The notes under the pieces: model-generated
What the model was told of the DNA's origin: nothing
The model's input: the letters and a program-made list of their open reading frames with translations, nothing else
Databases searched by the model: none
From: Azolla pinnata
Lineage: Eukaryota > Streptophyta > Polypodiopsida > Salviniales > Salviniaceae
Reading direction: 5' to 3'
Length of the DNA stretch: 64,000 nucleotides
Assembly: GCA_037176905.1 (NCBI GenBank)
Contig: JBBBWG010020556.1
Span: forward strand, 9,416-73,415
Shown here: positions 1-11,096 of the stretch, one piece after another
How positions within the stretch are numbered: the stretch's first letter is position 1
Layout of the letters: every line of letters starts with the position of its first letter
Program-made: the position numbers and the translations under genes

Positions 1-108
1 ATGCTTTGAGAGTTGTAAAGAACTAAGCCCTAAACCTATCACCATGCTTTGAGAGTTGTAAAGAACTAAGCCCTAAACTTATCACCATGCTTTGAGTTGT
101 GAAGATCT
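1..108. repeat. 43-bp tandem repeat, about 2.5 copies
   Basis: Two nearly identical 43-bp units (1-43, 44-86), each starting ATGCTTTGAG and holding CCCTAAAC, are followed by a partial third unit to about 108. The array reaches the window edge and may continue to the left. No coding potential is seen. Confidence 0.85.
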
Positions 109-145
109 ATGTTCTCAATGTCTGAATTGTACAAAAGAAATAAAT

Positions 146-217
146 GGATCCGTGGCGCAATGGTAGCGCGTCTGACTCCAGATCAGAAGGTTGCGTGTTC
201 GATTCACGTCGGGTTCA
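146..217 (+). tRNA. tRNA-Trp (anticodon CCA)
   Basis: A 72-nt cloverleaf can be drawn by eye. The acceptor stem GGATCCG (146-152) pairs with CGGGTTC (210-216), with G-T wobbles, and the discriminator is A217. The D-arm is TGGCGCAATGGTAGCG. The anticodon stem TCTGA/TCAGA (171-175, 183-187) encloses the 7-nt loop CTCCAGA, whose central triplet CCA (178-180) reads UGG. The T-arm holds GTTCGATTC. There is no intron and CCA is not encoded, as expected for a nuclear gene. Confidence 0.95.
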
Positions 218-237
218 TGTGAACTTTTGATGGTTGC

Positions 238-757
238 AGCTGCTTCTTAACAACTGAGAATACAATTTTCGTGTCCTACATATTGAGGAAGATTTTTCTT
301 GAATACATTTATTGATTGGATCCTTTCCTTTACAAATTCTACAACAAAAGTCAAGCCTCATATTGATTGACCATGTTGCACGGAGGAGGAAGTCTGTGGT
401 AATCAAATGATTTTGATGAAATTTCTTTACAACTATGAAGACAATTTTTTATTGTTACATGTTGTGGATGATTTTTCTTGAATACATTTATTGATTGGAT
501 CCTTTCCTTTACAAGTTCTACAACAAAAGTTAAGCTTCATATTGATTGGCCATGTTACATGGAGGAGGAGTTCTGTGGTAATCAAAGGATTTTGATGAAA
601 TTTCTTTACAACTATGAATACAATTTCTTTATTGCTACATGTTGTGGATGAGTACATTTATTGATCGGATCCTATCATTTTCCAGCTTACAACAACAAAA
701 GTCAAGCCTTATATATCGATTGACCATACATGGATGAGGACATCTGTGGTCATCAAA
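238..757. repeat. about 180-bp tandem repeat, three degenerate copies
   Basis: Three head-to-tail copies share blocks such as TTTATTGATTGGATCCTTTC and CAACAAAAGT. The anchors near 291 and 470 lie about 180 bp apart, and the third copy (from about 606) is shortened and diverged. The array ends right at the stop codon of the mitochondrial carrier gene on the minus strand, so it probably forms part of that gene's 3' UTR or flank. Confidence 0.8.
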
Positions 758-758
758 G

Positions 759-3700
759 TCAAAGTGGCAGAATGCCGAAGCTCTTCCTGAGCTGCTCGAA
801 CACGAAGAAGGTGACGATGGTGTGGGGTCCGATCCTCAGCCAAACAGGTACAAATCCCTTGTACAGGCCCAGCGGCCCTTCGGAGCGCAACGTCTTCCAA
901 AAGCAATCGAGAGTCGATGCATAGAGCACACCGTGGCCACTCGGATGAACCGCTTGCTGCATTATCCTACGATGATATAACAAGCCACAAGAGCGTTAGG
1001 ATGCGATGATACTTTGAATGCCATCGATTTCACAAGGTTTCCAACTTCAGTGGTTCATATAGTAAGTGTCGCTGTATTTTGAACTGATTGGGCAAGATGA
1101 TGATGGAATCCTTATGTTGCCAGTATGGCTTCAGTCCCAGACTCGAAAATGGAGCAGTGTATCGATGTATAAATTTCCAAAACCAGTGCAAGGATTATTC
1201 TACTTTGATGTGTTGTTTTGTATTTCAACTGATGATTCGGCTAATCATTATTGACAACAGGCATCTGATGCTCCAATTCCTGCTTCAAACCTTGTTGAGA
1301 GCATCAGACTGCAGTTTGAAAAGAATGGTTGGGCACCAAATTGATAATTTGGGGATGACATTCTTTCTCTTACAGAGATGCTTCTATGTCGAATTGGGTG
1401 GTGAACTTAATGTGGCTGTTGGGACAAAAATATTATTCTGTCCAAGGACATCGATTGATTAGCATTTGTTGGGTGCGGTTGCATATGCCCATATCGATTG
1501 ATTACCATTTGTTGGATGCGGTTGCATATGCCCATACAAGTCTATATCGCAGAAGCTGCAAGCCGAGATTCGGACCTTGATCCTTCTTGGAGAAATTGTT
1601 CTTTGGTATCAAATTTCCAAGTTATGGACAGGCATTGTTACCAGTACAGCAACGATCATGGGCAGCAATAAGGCGGAATGTATGTATGCAGATCTGTATG
1701 CATGTTTTCAACATGATCATGGGCATGGATTCGGATCGACGATTTGCATTTATCAATTGTCAAATTTACCTGGTCCGGATGAGGTCAACTGGTGCAATGG
1801 CAATGGCTGACATGAGCCCTGCTACCATCGAAGCCACCAAATGGCATGCGATGCCCTCCTGCATGATGCCTGCATTCAGGAGCGTATGCTTTGCATGGTC
1901 ATAGCTAGGAGCCTGCGCTGCATTGAGTAAAGCTGCCCTCTGCATGGTGGGCACCAGTCCACGGTAAAGGCCACTCAACCCCTCTGTACGAGCAATCGAA
2001 GCCATGGCTTGAAATGGTCCACGATAATTCCACGGCGTATGAGCAGCCCCTGACAAAAAACACAACAGTTAAACTTGTTGGACTTGTCCCAAAAGACAAA
2101 ACAAAAACAGTTAAACTTGTTGGACTTGTCCCAAAAGAGAAAACAAAAACAGTTAAAACCTGTTGAACTTGTTCCAAAAGACAAAAAAACAGTTAAAACC
2201 TGTTGGACACGTGTTCCCAAAAGACAAAACAAAACCTGCTGGACTTGTCCCCAAAGACAACAAAAAAACCAGTTAAACCTGTTGGACTTTGCCCCAAAAG
2301 ACAAAACAAAATCTGCTGGACATTGTCCCAAAAGACAAAAAAAAAAAACAGTTAAACCTGCTGGACTTTGTTCCAAAAGACTAACCTGTTGGACATGTCC
2401 AGCCCAGCCCAACACATACAAAACAGTTCTACCCCCTGTTGGATATGTCCAGCCCAGCCCCAAAAGAAAAAAAAACAGTTACTCTGTTCAGTTGTACATA
2501 TATTGGTCGAACGCATGGAAATCGGAGAGCTGATTCATCCATTCCATTTCTTCTTAGCCGCTTCAAAGCATACAAAGCTAATATGCCTCTCCATGCAGCT
2601 AGATTTCATCTAGAAACAATGCTATACATCAAATTGAGCACACTGCTGGTTTCTGTTTTGAATCACTACCGTTTCCAAAGTTAAATATATTGCCATGCCT
2701 CGGACAAGAAATCAGAGTTCCCATGTATTTGCATGCCTTCATTCCGTATGGTGTTATCCACATCCCAAAGAAAAAGCAAAAAAAACAGAGAAAAAATTTT
2801 GCAATGAAATACCCTGTCTTGGTGTGTGTAATACATACATGCATATCTATCTCCTTTCTTTTGTACCAAGTGCTACGTGGAAGGCCGCAAGTACCCAACA
2901 TTCTCTTTTAGCATCTAAACTCATGTACCTCCGATACTTGTGGCCATCGCTGTTGAATGAGCTTGCATTCTCACCATCACCACGTCAGTCGGGTTGGCGA
3001 CAGCACTGCCAATTATGCCAGCACTCGCGCCTGCTGCAACTTTGATCCATAGTGGTGTATGTGCAGGATCAGTGCCACCGAAAGCCTAGAGAATGGAAAA
3101 GGAAAAGGAATGCATACATCTTCACAAGACTCCCTAATATGCGTGTCGATGGACTTTATGGCATCCTACATGTCGAATGTACAAGCAATACCAAACAGAG
3201 TCTATGTTGCATGTAAGGATGTACAGAAATATATGGAACCAATGCCAGAAAGTCTCAATGAATGAATGCATTCATGTGTGTGTGTGTGTGTGTGTGTATG
3301 CTGTGTAACACACATACGCAATGCCAGAAAGCCTGAACATGCAGCTGTGTGAGTGTGTTGTATGCAGTTTGTGTACATATGCACAAGCTTATATTGGTGT
3401 AATCACACCAAGGGGAGATTGCTCCAAATCATAAAGCCTGAACATGCAGCTGTGTGAGTGTGTTGTATGCAGTTTGTGTACATATGCACAAGCTTATATT
3501 GGTGTAATCGCACCAAGGGGAGATTGCTCCGAATCATACATTTCTCTTACCGATTTGAAAGGCTCATATAGTCCCATTCGTATGCTGGAGTAGGATGCCT
3601 CCCTCAACAATGCAGCCCCTGTTCCCCTCCACAGCCCCGCCAAACCCTCGCTTCTGCCGATATGCAAAAGTCCGGAAAGAAAGCTTTTGTACAAATGTTC

Positions 3701-4376
3701 CTATGCATACACACAAATACATATATATACACATAGATTGAAGCCCATCATGTTAACTTTTTCTACAGGGACAAACATCAAATCATTCTAAACGAATTCA
3801 CCGGAACACCCCCTAAGTTTTCCTGAGCAGAACATGCCCACTACTATACTTTAGGGAGGTTGTTACGGCAGTTTTCTGAGAATCTTGGTGTATATTCAAG
3901 CAGATGATGTTCACGATAAGAGCCTTTTTCGGTGATTTCTTTCCCCCCTCTCTACTTCCATGTGTGCCGCTGTGTTCCTCGAGGACAGTGGGGTAAAACT
4001 TGGCAAAAGCAAAACCGAAAGCAAATCTCACCTGTGTTGCCGAAGATGATGCACCATTCAACTGCATCCGAACCTTGATCACATTCACGGGATTGGTGAC
4101 AAAAGCTCCGCACATGTTGCTCATGCCAGCAATCGGCGTAATGGCCAGACTCTTACGCCAATCTTTAAATAGGTCCTTTGCTGCATAAAGAAGGAATAAG
4201 GCATAGATCAAAGCACTGCAACAACGAAACGCATCCGAAGCATAGTAGCATGGCATTGCCATGCGTAAAACAACATTCCAAAACTTTCTCTTTCACGCAT
4301 CATCTTGCGCTCGCATCGCATGCACACGAGCTGTGAAAGATGGAGACTTGTGATAGGACATACATCGCCATTTCAT
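759..4376 (-). CDS. Mitochondrial carrier (SLC25) protein, UCP/dicarboxylate/oxoglutarate-like
   Basis: Inner-membrane solute carrier with three tandem repeats of about 100 residues. Exons on the minus strand, in coding order: 4376-4364 (ATGAAATGGCGAT, inferred), 4180-4032, 3700-3551, 3085-2929, 2049-1770, 966-759. All junctions are GT-AG and keep phase; the product is 318 aa, normal for the family. The three signature loops are visible: PVNVIKVRMQ in repeat 1, PTDVVMVRMQ in repeat 2 and PVDLIRTRIMQ in repeat 3. Matrix-helix motifs follow each (GLAGLWRGTGAALLRE, GLSGLYRGLVPTMQR, GLYKGFVPVWLRIGPHT). The ending GPHTIVTFFVFEQLRK is typical of the UCP/DIC/OGC branch. Repeat 1 has Asn where the PxDxxK signature normally has Asp. 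The substrate cannot be told from sequence. The 13-nt first exon was chosen because its donor (T|GTATGT) fits the phase of exon 2; a different 5' exon is possible. Confidence 0.88.
2050..2480. repeat. Minisatellite in carrier intron, unit about 35-45 bp
   Basis: About ten degenerate copies of a unit containing GTTGGACTTGTCCCAAAAGA and an A-rich AACAAAAACAGTTAAAC stretch. The array abuts the 3' splice site of carrier exon 5 (exon begins at 2049), so on the transcribed strand the T-rich form of the repeat supplies the polypyrimidine tract. Its apparent open frames are repeat artefacts. Confidence 0.85.
3328..3537. repeat. 105-bp tandem duplication in carrier intron
   Basis: Two almost identical 105-bp copies (3328-3432, 3433-3537) begin AAAGCCTGAACATGCAGC and differ at only a few bases. 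They lie in the intron just downstream of the carrier exon 3700-3551. A short (TG)n run precedes them at about 3276-3297. The near identity suggests a recent duplication. Confidence 0.9.
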
Positions 4377-4954
4377 CACGGTGAACAATTTATCGATTTT
4401 GGGGGAGCGAAAAAAGAAGGAAAAAAAAAGCAGATTCAAGTCATGACACTGCTGTGTTGCACACGAAATCACTAAGAAAACATTCGAAATGTTGGAGGAA
4501 GGTCCGTCATGGGGACTACTAACTAACTCCAGCACACTAACTGCGAAGGAAATCGGGCCAGGCAAAAGCTCCAGTATGTGGGCATGTGTAGGGAAATCGG
4601 GCAAAGAAAGCTGGGGTGGGACTCGAATCATCAAGGCACGGTCCAAGAAGTTAAGCAGGAGAAGCAGAAAAAGGAATCAGATCTGGAGTTCTAGTAGATG
4701 CATAGTATACAGGAAACCAAAGAACTCACATGTGGGCTGCTTTTCTTCCATAGCCAGCGTGAAAGATCCTCTGGTTTTCCTGCTCTGCTCCCTCGTTCAG
4801 CCTCACTCTCTCTCTCTCAGAGAATTTACATGCCCCTGTTGTGTATGTGCATGTGGGCACATGCGCATGTTATGTGTGTATGTATGTTCATGGGCGATTT
4901 GATGCGTGTGCCCCTATACATACCACATTTCCTTCTCCTTTCTTTGCCCCCCAG

Positions 4955-6844
4955 ATGCTGCTCAGGGACAGCGCCTTCCTCGTCTCCATCCCAGACATCG
5001 CCTCTGCGTTGCAGAGCTGTGGGAAGAAGGATCGCCACGCTGCTGCTCCATCCCTGCATCTGTTCCTCTGCTCCCATGGCCTTGAAGCTCACCCCTTCCT
5101 GGGTAACTACCTTGTGCCCATGTGGGTTCAGGCGGGCCGCATGGACATGGCCCAGCAAAGCTTTGACAAGCTCTCCTGCCAGAATGAATGGTCCTGGAAT
5201 TCTCTGCTCAATGGCTACACCAAACATTGCGGCGATCCGCGGAGGGCTCTTGAGCTCTACCGCAGGATGGAGCAGCCGAATTCCGGCGATGGGAATCGTG
5301 GCGACATAGCGCCCAGCAGTCACACTTTCGTCGCGATCTTGAAAGCCTGCGCGAAGCTCAAGGACTCGGCATCGGGCATCCGAATCCATGACCAGGTCGA
5401 CAGGACCGATGCATCGAAAGATAACCTCGTCGTCGCCAATGCATTGATCGACATGTATTGCAAATGTGGTCTGCTGGAGAACGCACACCAAGTCTTTGGA
5501 CGCCTCAGAGCTCGTTCGGTCATCTCGTGGACATCCCTCATGTCGGGTTGTGCCCATCATGGGCGTGATGATATGGCACTGCCGTGTCTCCAGAGAATGC
5601 AAATCGAAGGCCTTCCTATCGATCCTGTCATGATCATTTGCTCCTTGAAAGCCTGTGCTAGCTCCAAAGCTATGAGAAAGGGCCTAGAATTGCATGTGAC
5701 GATCGAGAACCAAGGACTCCTTTGTGCAGACCTGGTCGTAGGGAATGCGCTGGTCGATATGTATATCAAATGTGATTCACTCGAGAGCGCAAAGGTGTTA
5801 TTCAACAAGATTCCAAACCGTGATGCTGTCTCATGGACGACATTGATTGCCGGATATGTCGAGCATGGGTATAATAAGGAGGCTTTGAGATGCTTCGATG
5901 AGATGCAATGTAAGGGTTTCATGCCTGATGCAGCCACATTAGTATGTGCTTTGAAGGCATGTAGCAATGTAAGGGACTTGGAAATGGGTGTGAACTTACA
6001 TGCAGAAGTCGAGCGATTAGGGCTGATAGAGACCAATCCTGCAGTTGGGAATACGCTCATCGATATGTATGCCAAGTGTGGGTTTCTGGAGAGAGCAAAT
6101 CAAGTGTTTATCCGGCTTCCAGTTAGGGATGTGGTGGCATGGACCGCACTTATATCTGGCTATACCGAACATCAATGTAGTGATGAAGCATTGCATTGCT
6201 TCGACCAAATGCGGATCGATGGAGTGGGCCCAAATGATGTAACGTTTATCTGCGGCCTCAAGGCATGTGCCCTTGCTGGGGCCGAAGAAAAGGGATGCGA
6301 AATACATCACGAAATCGAAAGGCGAGGACTGGTGGATAGAAACATCATAGTTGGGACTGCTGTTGTTGATATGTATTGCAAATGGGGTGCGCTTTCTAAA
6401 GCACTGCATGTTTTTGACAAACTTTCAGTTCGAGACGGAGTGGCATGGACTGCGCTGTTGACCGGATATGCCCAAATTGGGGAAAGCTGGAATGTCGCGA
6501 GTATATTTGAAAGGATGGTATCTGAGGGTGTGAATCCAAACCCTGTGACCTTTCTAGTCCTTGTGCGTGCATGTTGCCATTGTACAAGCATATTCAACAA
6601 AAGTCTGACTTACTTCGAAGCTATGACTCGAGAGTTTGGGATCAATCCGACCTTAGAGCATCACACTTGCATGGTGAGTTTTCTAGGCCGAGCTGGGGAA
6701 TTCGAGAAGGCGATATCAATGATAAAAGAGATGCCATCTTCCCCTGATCATGTCATGTGGCATGCTCTGATGGTTACCTGTCAACATTGGGGGAATGTTG
6801 AGTTTGGGAGGAAGGCATTCAAGGAAGTTTTACAGCTGGACTAA
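4955..6844 (+). CDS. PLS-type pentatricopeptide repeat protein
   Basis: Intronless PPR gene, 629 aa. PPR proteins bind organellar RNA one base per motif; PLS types are mostly C-to-U or U-to-C editing factors. At least five PLS triplets of about 100 residues are visible, each with an S-motif core (EWSWNSLLNGY, VISWTSLMSGC, AVSWTTLIAGY, VVAWTALISGY, GVAWTALLTGY) and a VxNxLIDMYxKCG-like motif. The C-terminal part (CMVSFLGRAGEFEKAISMIK, then VMWHALMVTCQHWGN) resembles the start of an E-type extension; no DYW deaminase follows. The ATG at 4955 was chosen because it starts a conserved N-terminus. The in-frame ATG at 4841 lies in low-complexity TGTATG sequence, and CCCCCCAG directly before 4955 looks like a 3' splice site, so a 5' UTR intron is possible. 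It is convergent with the second PPR gene. Confidence 0.9.
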   Translation: MLLRDSAFLVSIPDIASALQSCGKKDRHAAAPSLHLFLCSHGLEAHPFLGNYLVPMWVQAGRMDMAQQSFDKLSCQNEWSWNSLLNGYTKHCGDPRRALELYRRMEQPNSGDGNRGDIAPSSHTFVAILKACAKLKDSASGIRIHDQVDRTDASKDNLVVANALIDMYCKCGLLENAHQVFGRLRARSVISWTSLMSGCAHHGRDDMALPCLQRMQIEGLPIDPVMIICSLKACASSKAMRKGLELHVTIENQGLLCADLVVGNALVDMYIKCDSLESAKVLFNKIPNRDAVSWTTLIAGYVEHGYNKEALRCFDEMQCKGFMPDAATLVCALKACSNVRDLEMGVNLHAEVERLGLIETNPAVGNTLIDMYAKCGFLERANQVFIRLPVRDVVAWTALISGYTEHQCSDEALHCFDQMRIDGVGPNDVTFICGLKACALAGAEEKGCEIHHEIERRGLVDRNIIVGTAVVDMYCKWGALSKALHVFDKLSVRDGVAWTALLTGYAQIGESWNVASIFERMVSEGVNPNPVTFLVLVRACCHCTSIFNKSLTYFEAMTREFGINPTLEHHTCMVSFLGRAGEFEKAISMIKEMPSSPDHVMWHALMVTCQHWGNVEFGRKAFKEVLQLD

Positions 6845-8338
6845 CTTATGCTCTATAAAAGCCTTCAACCTAGTCTTGACTGAAGTGGACTTTCTTCCAG
6901 CATCTCTTGGAGGATCTATATATGTGAGGATTTTCTCAACCCATATGATCTTCCACAAAGACATCTGGAGGTTTCTTTCGACTCCCTCAAAACATCAAAT
7001 CTGTTTACGAAAGCATGCATTTTATGTGAAACAAACTCAGGAAAACAAAGGGGAGATATACAACAATGATGGCATATTTGGGTTACATCCTGTGGCATAC
7101 TTGCAGCAAAGTGCAGCAGGGGATAACAGCTTCGAGCAAGCTCAAGAGTCCAATAGTGACATAGTAAAGAGTGCCCAACGACCTTGTTTTGCTGATCATG
7201 GTTGGTCAACAAGCTGTTATTTTGATGGTTCACTCAGTTACTGTCAAAACCACCGACCATGCTGAAGAGCTGAGTCAGTGCTGCTTGGGTTTTCTTGCTC
7301 CCAGGCTCTATAGAAGCCCTCACACTGTTTCAACGTACCTAAGTCTGCCCATCTGCGGAAATCTCTAGATGCTCCAGGAAGTGAGGATGCAAATGTGAAT
7401 GCCAAGGGATATTAGTTGAAGTTGATCTGAGTGGTTAAATCTTGTATGTGAGCAAACCTCGGCAAACCAAGCAGCTATATGTCTGATTTGCAATAGGGGA
7501 ATGTAGTCTGTCATTGATGAGTTAGTCTGCTAGTAGTGGTAGTGCCTGCATCTACCACTACTCTCAACTGTATATCTAGTACCTACCACACTTGATAAAG
7601 CTACAAATTAGTGGCTCAATGTATGAGAAGCAGTTTCATCACACCAGGAAGTCATGTCTGTTTTACGAAGTGAATGCGATCAAAATTCAAACAGCAGAAA
7701 ATACTCGTGTGCTCTAAAGGGGTACAAGCACCCTCATAGAAAACAGTGTATGTGTACGAGTGAAAAGAAAGCCTTGGAAAAATCAATGAAGAGATTGAGT
7801 GTGGAAGGGATTCCTTCTCTTCCATGATTTTCGCGTGTTGGGAACTGATGCCTTTACAAAATGATTGGATTGAGTATGATGTACTTATATGACTGGTAGT
7901 ACACATGCCAGCATGTAGAGTTGCTTTGTCTTCTGCCTACCAGTGATCATACACTCTGAACTTGCTTTTGCTTAATGAGTTCTAGAAATGGGGACGTGAA
8001 TCAGATTTTTGGCAGTCAACCTTGGAGATTCTCCAAATTTAAGGTGTAAGTAAATCTCTGCTGCAAACATTAGGGGCTTAGTGTTTAGGGTACACACTGC
8101 ACCATTGATTCTGTTAGCCCACTTGTGCACTGTGTCTTGTAATCCAACATCTACATCTGTTCAGTATGTTGTACAAAAGCTCTCACAGAAAATGTGTCTG
8201 TTTCTCAACACATTGATTTTATTGACAGTCTTTCTTCAATACAAAAGAAAAATCTGAGATTCAGTCTTCTTTGTTCCACATGTATATTTGTTTTCAATGC
8301 CCTAAGAAAAGAAGGGCGGGAGGGCAGCCAGGCTGAAT
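6845..8338. other. Intergenic, between convergent PPR genes
   Basis: About 1.5 kb between the stop codons of two tail-to-tail PPR genes. It presumably holds both 3' UTRs. No credible gene, repeat array or RNA was seen; the short open frames have no recognisable family. Confidence 0.6.
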
Positions 8339-10909
8339 TCAGGCTTCTCTGAGAAGAAATGAATCATTTCTGATGAAACATTCAGTTTTCATTGTGGCAT
8401 TCGCAAATGCGTGTTGTCCGCACCTAACATTTCCCCACTTCTTGCAAGCATTCAGCACACTCTGCCACATCACAAGATTAGGGGAGAACGGTGATCTTTG
8501 AATCATCGTTAGAGCAGCGTCTAAGTCACCAGCCCGACCAAAGACATCCACCATGCAGCTATGGTGTTGTAGGGTTGGGAAAATACCGTGCTCCTCAGTC
8601 ATCGCTTCAAAATACGATTGGCTCTTACTAAACAAACCCCTGCGACCACATGCGCAGAGAAGCACAACAAAAGTAACCGGATTTGGACTCATACCTCCCT
8701 GTAACATTTGTTCAAACATTTCGAAGGCGTTTTCATACTCTCCAATTTGAGCATATCCGGCCATTAGTGCTGTCCAAGAGATCACATCTCTCACTGGAAG
8801 AAGGTCAAACACTCCTCGAGCTTTTGCCAGCAGACCACATTTTGAGTACATATCAATCAGCGTGTTGCCAATGACAAGATTGGTTTCCAGCAGCCCTTGT
8901 CTTTCGATCTCACCGTGGATTTCTCCAGCTTTCTCCATAGCCCCGGTGTTTCCACAAGCTTTTAAGCTACAAATGAACGTAACAGCATCAGGGGAGACAC
9001 CTTTCGCTTGCATCTGCTCAAGACATCTCAAGGCTTCTTCGCCATGCTCATGCTCGACATAGCCGGAGATCATTAGGTTCCACGAAACGACATCATGTAC
9101 TGGAAGCAAATCGAAGACTTGGCGTGCCTTCACCAGACAACCACATTTAGCATACATGTCTAACAAGGTGCTTCCGACAATGAGGTCCCATTCAAGCAAC
9201 CCTAGTCTTTCAACCTCGGCATGTATCTCTTCGCCTTTCTCTATGGCCCCTATATTGCCACATGCTTTCAAGGTGCATATGAATGTGGCAGAATTTGGAG
9301 AGATGTGATCATAACCCATCTCATCAAAACAGTTTATTGCTTCCTTGTCATATCCGTGCTCGACATACCCTGTTATCAATGCATTCCAAGTTACTACATC
9401 TCGATCGAGGAGCTCATCAAACACCTCTTGTGCTAGATCCAGTGAACCACATTTAGCATACATGTCGACTAATGCATTTCCAAGGATAAGGTTGCTTTCT
9501 AACAGCCCCATTCTTTTTACCTCTGCATGTATTTCTTGGCCCTTCTGTACAGCTCGTGTACAAGAACATGATTTTAAGGCACAAACAAATGTCACCGCAT
9601 CAGGGAAAATAGCTTCCAGTTGCATCAGCTCAAATGTCTCGAGGGCTTTCGCACTGTGACCATGTTCGGTATAACCACCTATAAGGGCAGTCCAAGAGAC
9701 TGCATTGCGAATGGGAAGCCTATCAAACACTTCTTGAGCATTCTGAACCAGGCCACATTTACCATACATATCAACCAAGGTCCTACCAATGAATTCATTT
9801 TTCGTCAGAATCCCCTGCCTTTCGATCTCCATATGTATTTCCTGGCCCTTGTCAATGGCGCCCATATCACCACAAGCTTTCAAGCTACAAACCAATGCAA
9901 TGGCATCCGGAGAAACACCTTCGATTTGCATGTGCTCAAAGCATTCCAGTGCTTTGTGGCCTTGTCCATGTTCAGAATACCCTGAAATCAATGTGGTCCA
10001 AGCAACCACATCACGAATCGGAAGCTTGAAAAACATTTCTTCAGCTCTATTCATGGCCCTGCACTTCATATACATATCAACCAGTGCATTGCCAACAACT
10101 GTATCTCTTTCCAAGCATCCACTCTGATATATTTGGGCATGAATCTCTTGGCCCTTATTGATCGCTGCGATACTTCCACAAGCCTTCAAGACACCAACAA
10201 AGGTGGTATTATTTGGAGAGCATCCTTCACTTTCCATGTCTTTGAAGCTTTTCAGTGCCTCCTTACCATGCCCTTGTTCAGCATATCCCATGATCAATGC
10301 ATTCCATGACACAATATCTCGGCTCAAAAGACTATCAAACACTTGTTGTGCTCTTGAATGGAAACCACATTTCATGTACATATCAATTAAGGTAGTACTG
10401 AGAATAATATTCCCCCTAAACCGTTCTACACTATCAATTGCACTGTGAATTTTGATGCCTTTTTCCAGATCCTTGGAGATTGCGCAGCCTTTAAGTAGGG
10501 AAAGGAATGTATGCTCATTAGGGATTACTTCCGGTTCCTCTTGCATTTTCTCATACAGAGAGAAAGCAAGACGTAGTTTTGAACACTTGACATAACCAGA
10601 GATAAGCGCATTCCAGGACCAATCTTTACGATATGCCAAACTATCGAAAACCTCTTGAGCTGCATATATGTTCCCGATTTCTACTAACATCGGGACAAGA
10701 TAGTTTCCTAGTGATTCATGAACATGAAGCCCAGAACGGCGTAACAGTGCATGCAGCCGAGATGCATAGGTTTTATTCTTCACTTTGGCGCATCGGCAGA
10801 GTGATATTCGTGCGAGTTCTTCGAACGTGGACTGGGGCAAAACCCCTTCTTCCAAGGAGCTCAATGCATCTTTTAAGCTGATTGTTCTCAGATCGTTATG
10901 TCGAGCCAT
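8339..10909 (-). CDS. PLS-type pentatricopeptide repeat protein
   Basis: Intronless, 856 aa, ATG at 10909 (MARHNDLRTISL). Seven PLS triplets with a period of about 101 residues are marked by WSWNALISGY, IVSWNALIMGY, VVAWTTLISGY, AVSWTALIGGY, VVTWNALITGY, VVSWNLMISGY and VISWTALMAGY. L-motif phrases recur (SLKACGNxGAxEKGxEIH) together with VDMYAKCG. The tail (CMVDVFGRAGDLDAALTMIQ, VMWQSVLNACKKWGNVRCGQ) is a degenerate E-like end without a DYW domain. Expected role: sequence-specific binding of a plastid or mitochondrial transcript, perhaps as an editing factor that recruits a deaminase in trans. Its architecture and C-terminus match the neighbouring PPR gene, but it has two more triplets. A GAA tract (TTC on the plus strand, 11050-11100) lies about 150 bp upstream of the ATG. 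Confidence 0.93.
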   Translation of the reverse strand: MARHNDLRTISLKDALSSLEEGVLPQSTFEELARISLCRCAKVKNKTYASRLHALLRRSGLHVHESLGNYLVPMLVEIGNIYAAQEVFDSLAYRKDWSWNALISGYVKCSKLRLAFSLYEKMQEEPEVIPNEHTFLSLLKGCAISKDLEKGIKIHSAIDSVERFRGNIILSTTLIDMYMKCGFHSRAQQVFDSLLSRDIVSWNALIMGYAEQGHGKEALKSFKDMESEGCSPNNTTFVGVLKACGSIAAINKGQEIHAQIYQSGCLERDTVVGNALVDMYMKCRAMNRAEEMFFKLPIRDVVAWTTLISGYSEHGQGHKALECFEHMQIEGVSPDAIALVCSLKACGDMGAIDKGQEIHMEIERQGILTKNEFIGRTLVDMYGKCGLVQNAQEVFDRLPIRNAVSWTALIGGYTEHGHSAKALETFELMQLEAIFPDAVTFVCALKSCSCTRAVQKGQEIHAEVKRMGLLESNLILGNALVDMYAKCGSLDLAQEVFDELLDRDVVTWNALITGYVEHGYDKEAINCFDEMGYDHISPNSATFICTLKACGNIGAIEKGEEIHAEVERLGLLEWDLIVGSTLLDMYAKCGCLVKARQVFDLLPVHDVVSWNLMISGYVEHEHGEEALRCLEQMQAKGVSPDAVTFICSLKACGNTGAMEKAGEIHGEIERQGLLETNLVIGNTLIDMYSKCGLLAKARGVFDLLPVRDVISWTALMAGYAQIGEYENAFEMFEQMLQGGMSPNPVTFVVLLCACGRRGLFSKSQSYFEAMTEEHGIFPTLQHHSCMVDVFGRAGDLDAALTMIQRSPFSPNLVMWQSVLNACKKWGNVRCGQHAFANATMKTECFIRNDSFLLREA

Positions 10910-11049
10910 TTTGCATGATCTTCAGCTTGTTTTTTGCACTCTTCTTTTTACAATCTTTGCTTCAAATCCCTTGGTAAATTATACATCCTTTTACATGAAT
11001 GGCAATGACATGGTTATCAAGCTTAACTTTTCTCATCTTTGCCACTGCT

Positions 11050-11096
<47 letters not shown>

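Noticed and set aside
2075-2533. 152-residue Lys/Gln-rich plus-strand frame
   Set aside because: Translation of the intronic minisatellite; the period of the peptide equals the DNA repeat.
4841-4954. Longer N-terminus for the first PPR protein from the ATG at 4841
   Set aside because: The extra 38 residues come from TGTATG/CACATG low-complexity DNA, and a splice-acceptor-like CCCCCCAG lies directly before the ATG at 4955.
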